Positions 1 to 4,977 of a stretch of 5,289 nt of DNA are shown here, piece after piece. The DNA is from an uncultured Planctomycetales bacterium (GTDB lineage: Bacteria; Planctomycetota; Planctomycetia; Isosphaerales; Isosphaeraceae). The translations under genes were made by a program, and so were the position numbers. The notes under the pieces are model-generated. The model saw only the letters and a program-made list of their open reading frames with translations, searched no databases and was not told where the DNA came from. The stretch is taken from NCBI GenBank assembly GCA_937997355.1, contig CALKTZ010000364.1:1-5289 (forward strand), written 5' to 3'. How positions within the stretch are numbered: the first letter of the stretch is position 1; each line of letters opens with the position of its first letter.

Positions 1-69
1 CACCATGTCGACCGACTGATCGGCGAGCGGGATACGCATTGCGTCGGATTGCGCCAACAGGATCGTCAT
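1..69 (-). CDS. Probable DNA amino-methyltransferase, N-terminal fragment (cut by window edge)
   Basis: Only the first 23 codons are present; the gene continues past the left edge. The visible peptide contains DAMRIPLADQSVDMV. This resembles the segment that sits just before the (D/S)PPY catalytic motif in beta-class N4-cytosine/N6-adenine DNA methyltransferases, where a D-A-x-x-(L/I)-P-L-x-D-x-S-V-D pattern is common near the N-terminus. An ordinary class I methyltransferase would be expected to show the glycine-rich SAM-binding motif I before this pattern, and there is no room for it here; the permuted DNA-methyltransferase order fits better. The catalytic motif lies outside the window, so the family is inferred. 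The ATG at 69 overlaps the TGA of the 19-codon mini-ORF as ATGA, and a G-rich purine tract lies immediately upstream. An in-frame ATG at 114 is an alternative start adding 15 residues. A phage methyltransferase could protect against host restriction or mark its own DNA. Confidence 0.55.
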   Translation of the reverse strand, partial: MTILLAQSDAMRIPLADQSVDMV

Positions 70-125
70 CTGCTCCCCACCCCCTCCCCGAACGCCGCCC
101 ACGTGACCGGGCATTGGTTGGTCAT
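66..125 (-). CDS. 19-codon mini-ORF between sigma gene and methyltransferase
   Basis: This very short frame (MTNQCPVTWAAFGEGVGSR) starts with an ATG that overlaps the sigma-factor TGA as ATGA (122-125) and ends with a TGA that overlaps the methyltransferase ATG, again as ATGA (66-69). It exactly fills the otherwise 52-base gap between the two larger genes. A GGCGGTGG stretch just upstream of its ATG could serve as a weak ribosome-binding site. The peptide has no recognisable domain. It may be a coupling or leader peptide that carries ribosomes from the sigma gene to the methyltransferase gene; two four-base overlaps could also arise by chance. Existence as a translated product is uncertain. 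Confidence 0.3.
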   Translation of the reverse strand: MTNQCPVTWAAFGEGVGSR

Positions 126-676
126 GAGGCCACCGCCTTTCGCATCGTGTGGATCGCCTTCTCGCGGATCTGCCGGACTCGCTCCTTCGTGACGCCGAGT
201 TTCGCGCCCATTGATCCGAGCGTGGCTTTGTGGCGGTCGTCGGCCATCACGCATTCGCGGATCACGAGCCGCTCGCGGGCATTGAGCCTGGCCAGCAAGT
301 CGCCGACCAGGGCGAGCCGGTCGTCGGGCTCGTAGTCGGGGGCCACGGAGTCTTCATCGGGCAGAGTCTCGCTCAGGAGCATCGGCCCGTACTCGCTCGC
401 GGGCAGGTCGGATTCGTTGACCTGCCGCCGCCGCATCTTCCCGCTCGCGTGATCCCTGGCCCTGATGATATCGTGGATCACATAACGATATGCCATCGTG
501 ATAAACTTCAGCCCCCGCTCGGGCTCGAATCGATCGGCCGCCCGGACCAGTCCCACGAAGCCGTGCGACGCGAGTTCCTCGGCCGTGTAGTAGTCGCCGT
601 GCCGGTGGAGCTTCCTGGTGAGCTGCCAGACGAGCGGGATGCAGCTCTCGATCAGGGCGTTGCGATCGTGGATCAC
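122..676 (-). CDS. Small sigma-70-family factor, regions 2 and 4 only (184 aa)
   Basis: This protein should bind RNA polymerase core and direct it to specific promoters. Residues about 5-75 match sigma region 2, with a region 2.1-2.2-like core GFVGLVRAADRFEPERG (39-55) followed by an AYRYVIHDII segment near region 2.3. Residues about 127-182 match region 4; the helix-turn-helix reads GAKLGVTKERVRQIREKA and ends in the typical R-V-R-Q-I recognition helix. Between them is an acidic, proline-containing linker (about 102-120), and there is no region 1.1 and no clear region 3. At 184 residues it is far shorter than a housekeeping sigma factor, and region 2 looks more like the sigma-70 class than the ECF class. 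The GTG start at 676 is chosen because it forms a GTGA overlap with the preceding gene and has GGAGG (685-689) eight bases upstream. The reading frame stays open further upstream, but that extension has a different, Arg/Gly/Ala-rich composition and overlaps the preceding gene. A role in switching to middle or late phage genes is inferred from context. Confidence 0.88.
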   Translation of the reverse strand: MIHDRNALIESCIPLVWQLTRKLHRHGDYYTAEELASHGFVGLVRAADRFEPERGLKFITMAYRYVIHDIIRARDHASGKMRRRQVNESDLPASEYGPMLLSETLPDEDSVAPDYEPDDRLALVGDLLARLNARERLVIRECVMADDRHKATLGSMGAKLGVTKERVRQIREKAIHTMRKAVAS

Positions 677-897
677 GCGTAGGCCCTCCGCTGTTTCTGC
701 GTCCTGTGCTGGTCTCGCCAGTAGGCGTTGTAGTTGAGGCGCCGCTTGTGCCCCCGCTCCTGGGCCTCGATCAGCCCATCGACGCCGAGCCGCTTGATCT
801 GCTCGACGCCCTCCCATGCGGCCCGGTATTCCTCGACCAGCTTCCGGGTCCCGCGCCTCGCCGCGCGGGAAATCGTCTTCGATGCGAGCATAACCAT
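673..897 (-). CDS. Small basic hypothetical protein (74 aa) upstream of sigma factor
   Basis: I do not recognise a family. The protein is short, predicted mostly helical, and strongly basic: it opens with a KTISRAARRGTRK stretch and closes with an arginine-, lysine- and aromatic-rich tail (about 50-73, containing HKRRLNYNAYWRDQHR). There are no cysteines, no signal peptide and no membrane segment. The ATG at 897 has AAGGA seven bases upstream, 12 bases after the stop of the preceding gene. Its TGA overlaps the sigma-factor GTG as GTGA, so the two are probably translationally coupled. The charge suggests nucleic-acid binding or contact with an acidic partner such as the sigma linker; this is inference from composition and position only. 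ATG codon 3 is an alternative start. Confidence 0.65.
   Translation of the reverse strand: MVMLASKTISRAARRGTRKLVEEYRAAWEGVEQIKRLGVDGLIEAQERGHKRRLNYNAYWRDQHRTQKQRRAYA
685..689 (-). promoter_or_regulatory. Ribosome-binding site deciding the GTG start of the sigma factor
   Basis: GGAGG lies eight bases before the GTG at 676 and inside the end of the preceding 74-aa gene. With the GTGA stop/start overlap it fixes the sigma factor at 184 residues instead of the longer open frame. Confidence 0.75.
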
Positions 898-909
898 CTT
901 GGGTTCCTT

Positions 910-1242
910 TCAATTCAGGCTCGGGTCGATGTTGGGCAACACGTCGCGGGCCGTGATCTTGGTCCCGGCGAGGAAGTCGATCGGCTTGAACGGGTCGTCA
1001 ATCAGGCATCCGAGCGCGTCGGCGGCATCTTCGGGCTGGTCGTAGGAGAAGAGGTAACTCAGCCTCGCAAGGGCCAGAGCCCGCATGGGCATCCCGGCCC
1101 CGATGCAGGTCATGATCAGGACGCAGTACGCCGACCCGTAGGTCTTCATCGGTTCCGGCGACATGCGGGTCGCCATGTCCGTCGCGGTATACGCGCGACG
1201 GATGAAATTGAACTCATCTTCAGTCAATTCTCGCTCTTTCAT
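910..1242 (-). CDS. Hypothetical protein (110 aa)
   Basis: No family recognised. The protein starts with a charged helix (MKERELTEDEFNFIRRAY), has a mixed middle with a small-residue/hydrophobic stretch (about 38-64, including VLIMTCIGAGMPMRALALA) that is probably a buried helix and not a convincing membrane span, and then an acidic segment around YDQPEDAADALGCLIDDPF. Cysteines at 40, 46 and 79 show no metal-site pattern. The start at 1242 is well supported: it overlaps the TAA of the LexA-like gene by one base (TAATG), and GGAGGA lies three bases upstream of the ATG. The frame is open further upstream, but that part overlaps the LexA-like gene and has a Pro/Arg-rich, shadow-like composition. 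Position in the control half of the operon suggests an accessory regulatory role, but nothing in the sequence shows this. Confidence 0.7.
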   Translation of the reverse strand: MKERELTEDEFNFIRRAYTATDMATRMSPEPMKTYGSAYCVLIMTCIGAGMPMRALALARLSYLFSYDQPEDAADALGCLIDDPFKPIDFLAGTKITARDVLPNIDPSLN

Positions 1243-1538
1243 TAATCCTCCAATCTGTGCCCGCACGTCGGGCAGCAACCTTCTCCGAAAACCGGGAAAA
1301 ACTTGTGGCTCAAGCCGCGATTGACCCGGCGGATATAGCCCTTCCGGATCAGCGCCCGGATGTGGCACATGACGCTGTTCGGGCTCTTGAACCTGAACGC
1401 CAATTCGATCTCCCGCACCGTCGGCGTCAGGCCGGTCTCCCTCAGCCGGGTCCGGATGAATTCCAGAACTTCCGCCTGCCGCTCGGTCAACTCGGCCTCA
1501 CTTCGCCTCTCGTCGCAAACTTGCTGGCTCAATTTCAC
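1242..1538 (-). CDS. LexA-type winged-helix DNA-binding protein without protease domain (98 aa)
   Basis: Residues about 17-72 match the N-terminal DNA-binding domain of LexA: LTERQAEVLEFIRTRL, then TPTVREIELAFRFKSPNSV, then HIRALIRKGYIRRVNRG. This is the usual order of LTxRQ helix, PTxREI helix, recognition helix beginning S-x-x-S-V, and a basic wing after KGYI. Full LexA is about 200 residues and carries a self-cleaving serine/lysine protease domain; here the protein ends after a short tail with C88-C89-P-T-C92-G-H94, half of a zinc-ribbon-like site. It should bind an operator, but cannot be inactivated by LexA-style self-cleavage. The GTG at 1538 is supported by GAGGAGG nine bases upstream, although it makes a 41-base overlap with the preceding 53-aa gene. 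A TTG at 1490, with GAGG five bases upstream, would start directly at the LTERQ motif and leave a 7-base gap; it is a serious alternative. The operator is unknown. Confidence 0.82.
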   Translation of the reverse strand: MKLSQQVCDERRSEAELTERQAEVLEFIRTRLRETGLTPTVREIELAFRFKSPNSVMCHIRALIRKGYIRRVNRGLSHKFFPVFGEGCCPTCGHRLED

Positions 1539-1659
1539 GGGCTCGTGCCTCCTCGCGTTGGTTGTTGATCATACGTTCGCGTAATTTGATGAGTGCTTCC
1601 GCCATCGCCACGGCGACGTGGACGGGGGCGCGGGGTTGCTCGTCTTTGGTGTCAGTCAT
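1498..1659 (-). CDS. Small hypothetical protein (53 aa)
   Basis: No family recognised. The peptide begins MTDTKDEQPRAPVHVAVA and continues as a highly charged helix rich in Arg, Glu and Ala (MAEALIKLRERMINNQREEARAR), possibly amphipathic or coiled-coil-forming. The ATG at 1659 follows the stop of the T5orf172-domain gene by ten bases and has GAGGT seven bases upstream. Longer forms of the frame reaching to 1767 would lie inside the previous gene and have a Ser/Thr/Arg-rich shadow composition. Its end overlaps the beginning of the LexA-like gene by 41 bases if that gene uses its GTG start. A partner or small modulator of the neighbouring regulator is possible but unsupported by motifs. Confidence 0.6.
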   Translation of the reverse strand: MTDTKDEQPRAPVHVAVAMAEALIKLRERMINNQREEARAREIEPASLRREAK

Positions 1660-1669
1660 CGCCTGAACC

Positions 1670-2569
1670 TCAGCCGACGACCTTGAGGTTGGACGCCTGA
1701 GTCCTCTCTCCTGAGTCGCAGTACTCGATGTACTCGGCGATCTCCCGAAATGAGACCAATTCGCCATTCAGGGAACCGGAGATTTGAGACAGCGATTCCA
1801 TATAGCTGGCAAGGCCTGCGGCCTCCCGCCAAGCGACGACAAAGCTGAGCATCGCCTCCCGGCTGGGCTTGTGCCGCCAGTAAATCTTGATGCCTCGGCC
1901 CGTGTCCGTGATTTGCTTCACATAGCTATCGATTGGGCAATGGACGTGATTCCTGGCGGCCTCAAGCAATAACTGCAAGCGAGGGCGACGCCAGTCGGTA
2001 CCTGGTGCGTCGCAGAAAAGCCGAGGTGGACCCGGCTTGTGAAACAATTCCCACTGGTGGACAGCATCCCGCAGGAATGCGGCAGCCGACCACAGTGGGT
2101 TAAAGTAGATTATATGATTATATTCACAATCATCCGATGCCAGGAAGCTATCGAAACTCGGATCTGAATCCATTCCACAAGGCGTGAAGTATGCCGAGCC
2201 AGGAGGATAGTTCTCCGGGGTGTACATCATGCATTTGCATCGCGCCGCCAAAGAAACAATGGTCTCAAGTTGCGAGGTGTTCTCATCGGACAACCAGAAT
2301 TCACGAGCGATATCGCGGCCTGCCTTCCCGCACATCGCAGTAAGTTCTTCGGCCAGGCCTTTAGTGCCGTCGAACCACTCGCCCCTGACGTGATGGTCGC
2401 GGAATCTCTCGTGCAGGTCCCTCTCGTCGGTGATCTCTCCGGGGATTTGGCCGATCAGGATGAGCCGCTCAGCCACGGCGGTCTGGAGTTGGGCCAGCCG
2501 CTTCTGCACGTCGATCGAATAGCCGATCTTGATGGCCTTCGTGTTCTCGTTCTGAATGAAGTAGATCAT
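1670..2569 (-). CDS. T5orf172/MUG113 (GIY-YIG-like) domain protein with unknown C-terminal region (299 aa)
   Basis: Residues 1-75 match the T5orf172/MUG113 group, a relative of the GIY-YIG nuclease fold common in phages and their hosts. Visible landmarks are IYFIQ (2-6), IKIGYS (13-18), RLAQLQT (24-30), PERL-like AERL (33-36), DERDLHERF (48-56) and GEWFD (63-67). Enzymatic activity of this group is not well established, so nuclease activity is inferred only from the fold. Residues about 90-299 are not recognised; they contain seven scattered cysteines, several tryptophans and no obvious catalytic motif or membrane segment. DNA coding for the middle is clearly AT-richer than its neighbours (about 35% GC in 2101-2160), which suggests a separate origin from the N-terminal part. 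The start is firm: ATG overlaps the dnaB TGA as ATGA (2566-2569), and AGGAGGTGA (2577-2585) lies seven bases upstream. Possible roles are DNA processing or defence against competing DNA. Confidence 0.8.
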   Translation of the reverse strand: MIYFIQNENTKAIKIGYSIDVQKRLAQLQTAVAERLILIGQIPGEITDERDLHERFRDHHVRGEWFDGTKGLAEELTAMCGKAGRDIAREFWLSDENTSQLETIVSLAARCKCMMYTPENYPPGSAYFTPCGMDSDPSFDSFLASDDCEYNHIIYFNPLWSAAAFLRDAVHQWELFHKPGPPRLFCDAPGTDWRRPRLQLLLEAARNHVHCPIDSYVKQITDTGRGIKIYWRHKPSREAMLSFVVAWREAAGLASYMESLSQISGSLNGELVSFREIAEYIEYCDSGERTQASNLKVVG

Positions 2570-3987
2570 TGGTAGCTCACCTCCTCGTATTCATCCCGCA
2601 GGAACTTGGTGTATTCCTTCTTGAAGACGAGCCTGACCGTTCCGGTCGGCCCGTTCCGGTTCTTCGCAACGATCACTTCCGCAACCCCAGGCTGGTCGTT
2701 GGGGTCGTAGTACTCGGGGCGATGGAGGAGCAGGACCACATCGGCGTCTTGCTCGACCTGGCCCGACTCTCTCAGGTCGGAGAGCATCGGCCGCTTGTCG
2801 GTCCGTTCCTCGTTCTTGCGGTTGAGCTGGGAGAGCAGGATGATCGGCACGCCGAGATGCTTGGCCAGGCCCTTGAGCCCCCGACTATTGCGGGCCACCT
2901 CCTCCTGGCGATTCTCGGAATACAGCCGCTCGCCGCCGACGAGCGAAAGATAGTCGACGATCACGATTCCGAGCCCGGTCTGCCGCTTGATCCTGCGGGC
3001 TTTGGCCGCGATCTGGGCGACCGATCGATCGGGGGCGTCGTCGATCAGGACATTCTTCCTTGACCCCTCGGCGATGGCCTTGATCAGCTTCCGCTCGTCG
3101 GCCTCGCTCAGCCTCTCGACCGGGGGGATCGTCACGGTTTCAGAGGACACCATCGCGGCGAAGATGAGCCCCTTCGGGTCGTCGAACACCTTGGAGTTGA
3201 TCTCGGAGAGCGTCGCCAGCGTCCGGAGCCCCAATTCCTCGTGGCTCATCTCCATCGAGAACACGAGCGATGAATAGAGTTCCCCGGCGTTCATCGCGAG
3301 TTGCATCGCCAATGCGGTCTTTCCTTGGCCCGGCCTCGCGGCGACGATGATCAACTGCCCCGGCCGGAAGCCTCCCGTCATCCCGTCGATCCTCGGGAAT
3401 CCGGTCATCACGCCGCAGACCTCGCCCTTCTTGCGGCTATCGATGAGCATCTTGGCCCGGCCGAGCATCTCGCCGATGGTCATCGTCGAGTCATCGTGGC
3501 GACTCTCGCCGATGCCGAAGATTTTCCGCTCGGCGGATTCGAGAAGTTGCCCCGAGGTGAACGCCCCGGAGTACCCATCCTTGATGAGTTCGGTGGCCAT
3601 CTGGATGAGCTGGCGGCTGACCGACTTCTCCCGCACGATTTCGGCGTGATACTTCGTGTTCGCCGCGTGGGGCGAACTGGCCATGATCTGACCGAGGTAG
3701 AGATCCCCCCCGACCTTGTCGAACTGCTTGTACCGGATCAACGTCTCGGCGAGCGTCGTGCAGTCGACCGGCTTCCCGTTGTTGCGGAGCCAGGTCAACG
3801 CCCGCCAGATCATCTGGTGCGAGTCACGGTAGAAGTCCTCGTGCCTCAGGATCAACGCAATATCGTCGATCACGTCGTTGTCGAGCATGCACCCGCAGAT
3901 GACCTTCTGCTCGGCCTCCAGGTTCTGGGGAGGAACCATTTCGGACGCGGAACCCATGAGTGATGAACCCTCGCCGTAGAGCTTCAT
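2566..3987 (-). CDS. dnaB: Replicative DNA helicase, DnaB type (473 aa)
   Basis: This is the ring helicase that unwinds DNA ahead of the replisome using ATP. The N-terminal DnaB domain (about 17-120) begins VPPQNLEAEQ and includes the LEAEQ...GCML pattern. The RecA-like C-terminal domain follows a linker: Walker A ARPGQGKT (217-224), catalytic glutamate in FSMEMS (E246), Walker B IVIVDY (D345), motif around LLSQLNR (384-390), DNA-binding H4 segment SDLRESGQVEQDADVV (403-418), and the AKNRNGPTG segment (441-449) with K442 and R444 in the arginine-finger positions. All key residues are present, and length is normal for DnaB. The ATG at 3987 overlaps the TGA of the initiator gene as ATGA and has GGAGGT three bases upstream. 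An upstream open extension to 4254 is Arg/Pro-rich and lies inside the initiator gene, so it is not coding here. Sitting directly after an O-like initiator, it is probably the element's own copy, not the host's. Confidence 0.96.
   Translation of the reverse strand: MKLYGEGSSLMGSASEMVPPQNLEAEQKVICGCMLDNDVIDDIALILRHEDFYRDSHQMIWRALTWLRNNGKPVDCTTLAETLIRYKQFDKVGGDLYLGQIMASSPHAANTKYHAEIVREKSVSRQLIQMATELIKDGYSGAFTSGQLLESAERKIFGIGESRHDDSTMTIGEMLGRAKMLIDSRKKGEVCGVMTGFPRIDGMTGGFRPGQLIIVAARPGQGKTALAMQLAMNAGELYSSLVFSMEMSHEELGLRTLATLSEINSKVFDDPKGLIFAAMVSSETVTIPPVERLSEADERKLIKAIAEGSRKNVLIDDAPDRSVAQIAAKARRIKRQTGLGIVIVDYLSLVGGERLYSENRQEEVARNSRGLKGLAKHLGVPIILLSQLNRKNEERTDKRPMLSDLRESGQVEQDADVVLLLHRPEYYDPNDQPGVAEVIVAKNRNGPTGTVRLVFKKEYTKFLRDEYEEVSYQ
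2577..2585 (-). promoter_or_regulatory. Strong ribosome-binding site for the T5orf172-domain gene
   Basis: AGGAGGTGA, a near-perfect anti-16S match, lies seven bases before the ATG at 2569 and inside the last codons of dnaB. It supports independent strong initiation on this gene in addition to coupling through the ATGA overlap. Confidence 0.85.
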
Positions 3988-4973
3988 GCCACCTCCGCCG
4001 GGAGGTAGGGGTCTTGGAAATACTGGACCTTCACGGTCTGCGAGGGGGGTATGTAGCCCGGTTCGCCGTGCTTCGGCGCGAGTTCGGCGGGGACGCCGTT
4101 GGCCGCGTAATCCGCCGCGATCTTCTCGACGTAGGCGATCGTGTTGGGGATCGTGCCTTGCCGCACTACTTGGCGAATCGCGGCCCGCCAGGTTGACGCC
4201 GAGTACCAGCGTTGGTGCTCGTAGAACCCGCGACAGAGCTTGACCGAGTGCCACTGAGCCCAGAGTGCCGACCAGATCGATCGGGCTTCGTCTTCCGTCG
4301 TGTTCGCGCCGCCGGGATGGATCGTGATGAATGAGGTCTCGGGGTCCGGGTATTCGGGTTCGCCCTCCGGTTTCGATCCCGCAAGAAGACTCAACTGTCT
4401 TGTCTTGTCTTTTCTCTCATCTCTTAATTCTAATTCCGCGTGCGTTCCTATAAGGGGGTTCTTAGGGGGGGCGGATTCCATGTGTCTAGGTAGACACGTC
4501 GGATCACCGTTCAATGTGTCTGGGTAGACACTAGGTGCACTTGTTTTATGTGTCTGGGTAGACACATCGCGTGTCTCGGTAGACACATGATTCTGGAGCT
4601 TCCCGAGGCGGTCCGGGCAATGCGTGATCCAGGTCAGGAGCCGACCTTCGAGGCGTTCCTTGAGCGGCCCGGCCTTCGGGGTCCACGACTCGTAATCCTT
4701 GTTGATCTCATAGCCGCCGCCCGATTCAACGAGGATGTTGGCGTCGATCAATTCGCGGACGGCCCGCCGCACATTGCATCGATCGACCCCCGTGATCTCT
4801 TGGATGTCGACGCTCGGCAGGTAGACCGTCTTGGACTTGCGGGCGCCGTATGACTGGAGGATGACCTCGGAAAGCACGATCTGGGCGTAAGACGACAATC
4901 CTGCCGACATGATCGCGGGGAGCAGATCCAGCGCGATCATCACGAATCCTTTCTTGGTTTGCGGTCTAGCCAT
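3984..4973 (-). CDS. Phage replication protein O-like initiator with internal origin (329 aa)
   Basis: Residues about 10-97 match the N-terminal domain of lambda-O-type replication proteins (Phage_rep_O, a winged helix): LSSYAQIVLSEVILQSYG, KSKTVYLPSVDIQEITGV, DRCNVRRAVRELIDANIL and a YEINKDYESW ending. This domain would bind the origin iterons. Residues about 120-215 form a hydrophilic, probably disordered linker whose DNA holds four palindromic iterons and an AT-rich tract. Residues about 216-296 form a second, aromatic-rich helical segment (SIWSALWAQWHSVK, WYSASTWRAAIRQVV), likely the contact for helicase, as the C-terminal half of lambda O contacts the helicase-loading partner. The ATG at 4973 is four bases after the upstream 72-aa ORF and has GGTGA nine bases upstream; ATG codon 12 (4940) has AAAGGA six bases upstream and is a strong alternative start, removing a short basic N-terminus. 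The gene ends in an ATGA overlap with dnaB. Confidence 0.87.
   Translation of the reverse strand: MARPQTKKGFVMIALDLLPAIMSAGLSSYAQIVLSEVILQSYGARKSKTVYLPSVDIQEITGVDRCNVRRAVRELIDANILVESGGGYEINKDYESWTPKAGPLKERLEGRLLTWITHCPDRLGKLQNHVSTETRDVSTQTHKTSAPSVYPDTLNGDPTCLPRHMESAPPKNPLIGTHAELELRDERKDKTRQLSLLAGSKPEGEPEYPDPETSFITIHPGGANTTEDEARSIWSALWAQWHSVKLCRGFYEHQRWYSASTWRAAIRQVVRQGTIPNTIAYVEKIAADYAANGVPAELAPKHGEPGYIPPSQTVKVQYFQDPYLPAEVA
3991..3996 (-). promoter_or_regulatory. Ribosome-binding site deciding the dnaB start
   Basis: GGAGGT on the minus strand sits three bases before the ATG at 3987. The spacing is slightly short but the match is perfect, and together with the ATGA overlap it rules out the long N-terminal extension of the open frame. 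Confidence 0.75.
4396..4437. other. AT-rich, strand-asymmetric tract (likely DNA unwinding element)
   Basis: These 42 bases contain 14 G/C (33%) in a region that is otherwise around 60% GC. The + strand is about 80% pyrimidine, so the coding strand is a polypurine run. It includes a triple TGTCT-type repeat (TGTCTTGTCTTGTCTT, 4396-4411) and a TTAATTC/TAATTC near-repeat (4424-4436). It lies 44 bp from the nearest iteron, on the downstream side relative to the gene. In lambda the iterons in gene O are likewise followed by a short AT-rich segment with purine/pyrimidine asymmetry that melts on O binding. The coded peptide (about residues 180-193) is a charged linker, so protein constraint there is probably low. 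Confidence 0.7.
4480..4588. repeat. Four palindromic iterons inside the initiator gene
   Basis: The 16-bp unit GTGTCT-NGGT-AGACAC, with perfect 6-bp inverted arms around a 4-base centre, occurs at 4482-4497 (centre AGGT), 4516-4531 (GGGT), 4550-4565 (GGGT) and 4571-4586 (CGGT). The third copy extends to 8-bp arms (4548-4567), and the flanking AT is partly kept in the others. Starts are 34, 34 and 21 bp apart. The three spacings put the repeats in different reading frames of the gene: the coded peptides are VSTET and VSTQT for the two repeats 21 bp apart, then VYPDT, then CLPRH. Conservation is therefore at DNA level. They fall in codons for residues about 130-164, between the two protein domains. 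The best reading is initiator-binding sites of a lambda-type origin; a dyad of this kind could also bind another dimeric regulator. Confidence 0.9.
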
Positions 4974-4977
4974 CGCT

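Larger units (their letters stand above)
4396..4588. other. Predicted lambda-type replication origin within the initiator gene
   Basis: The iteron array and the AT-rich tract together form a complete intragenic origin: initiator sites first, melting region second, in the same order and orientation relative to the initiator gene as in lambda. The gene immediately downstream is a DnaB helicase. The inferred course is that the O-like N-terminal winged helix binds the four sites, the adjacent tract opens, and the C-terminal part places DnaB. The element order and repeat structure are directly visible; function as an origin is inferred. Confidence 0.75.

Noticed and set aside
677..913. 79-residue N-terminal extension of the sigma factor
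   Set aside because: It overlaps the 74-aa gene, has shadow-like composition, and the GTG at 676 has a good ribosome-binding site.
706..1245. 179-aa open frame on the + strand
   Set aside because: It is antisense to two coupled minus-strand genes with good ribosome-binding sites; long antisense frames are expected in GC-rich DNA.
3301..3963. 220-aa open frame on the + strand
   Set aside because: It is the antisense shadow of dnaB; the minus strand carries all helicase motifs, and the + strand product is Pro/Arg/His-rich with no domain.
3988..4254. 89-residue N-terminal extension of DnaB
   Set aside because: It is Arg/Pro-rich, overlaps the initiator gene in another frame, and the ATGA junction with GGAGGT supports the start at 3987.
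4480..4588. CRISPR array
   Set aside because: The repeats are only 16-20 bp and fully palindromic, spacers are 5-18 bp, and the array lies inside an open coding frame.
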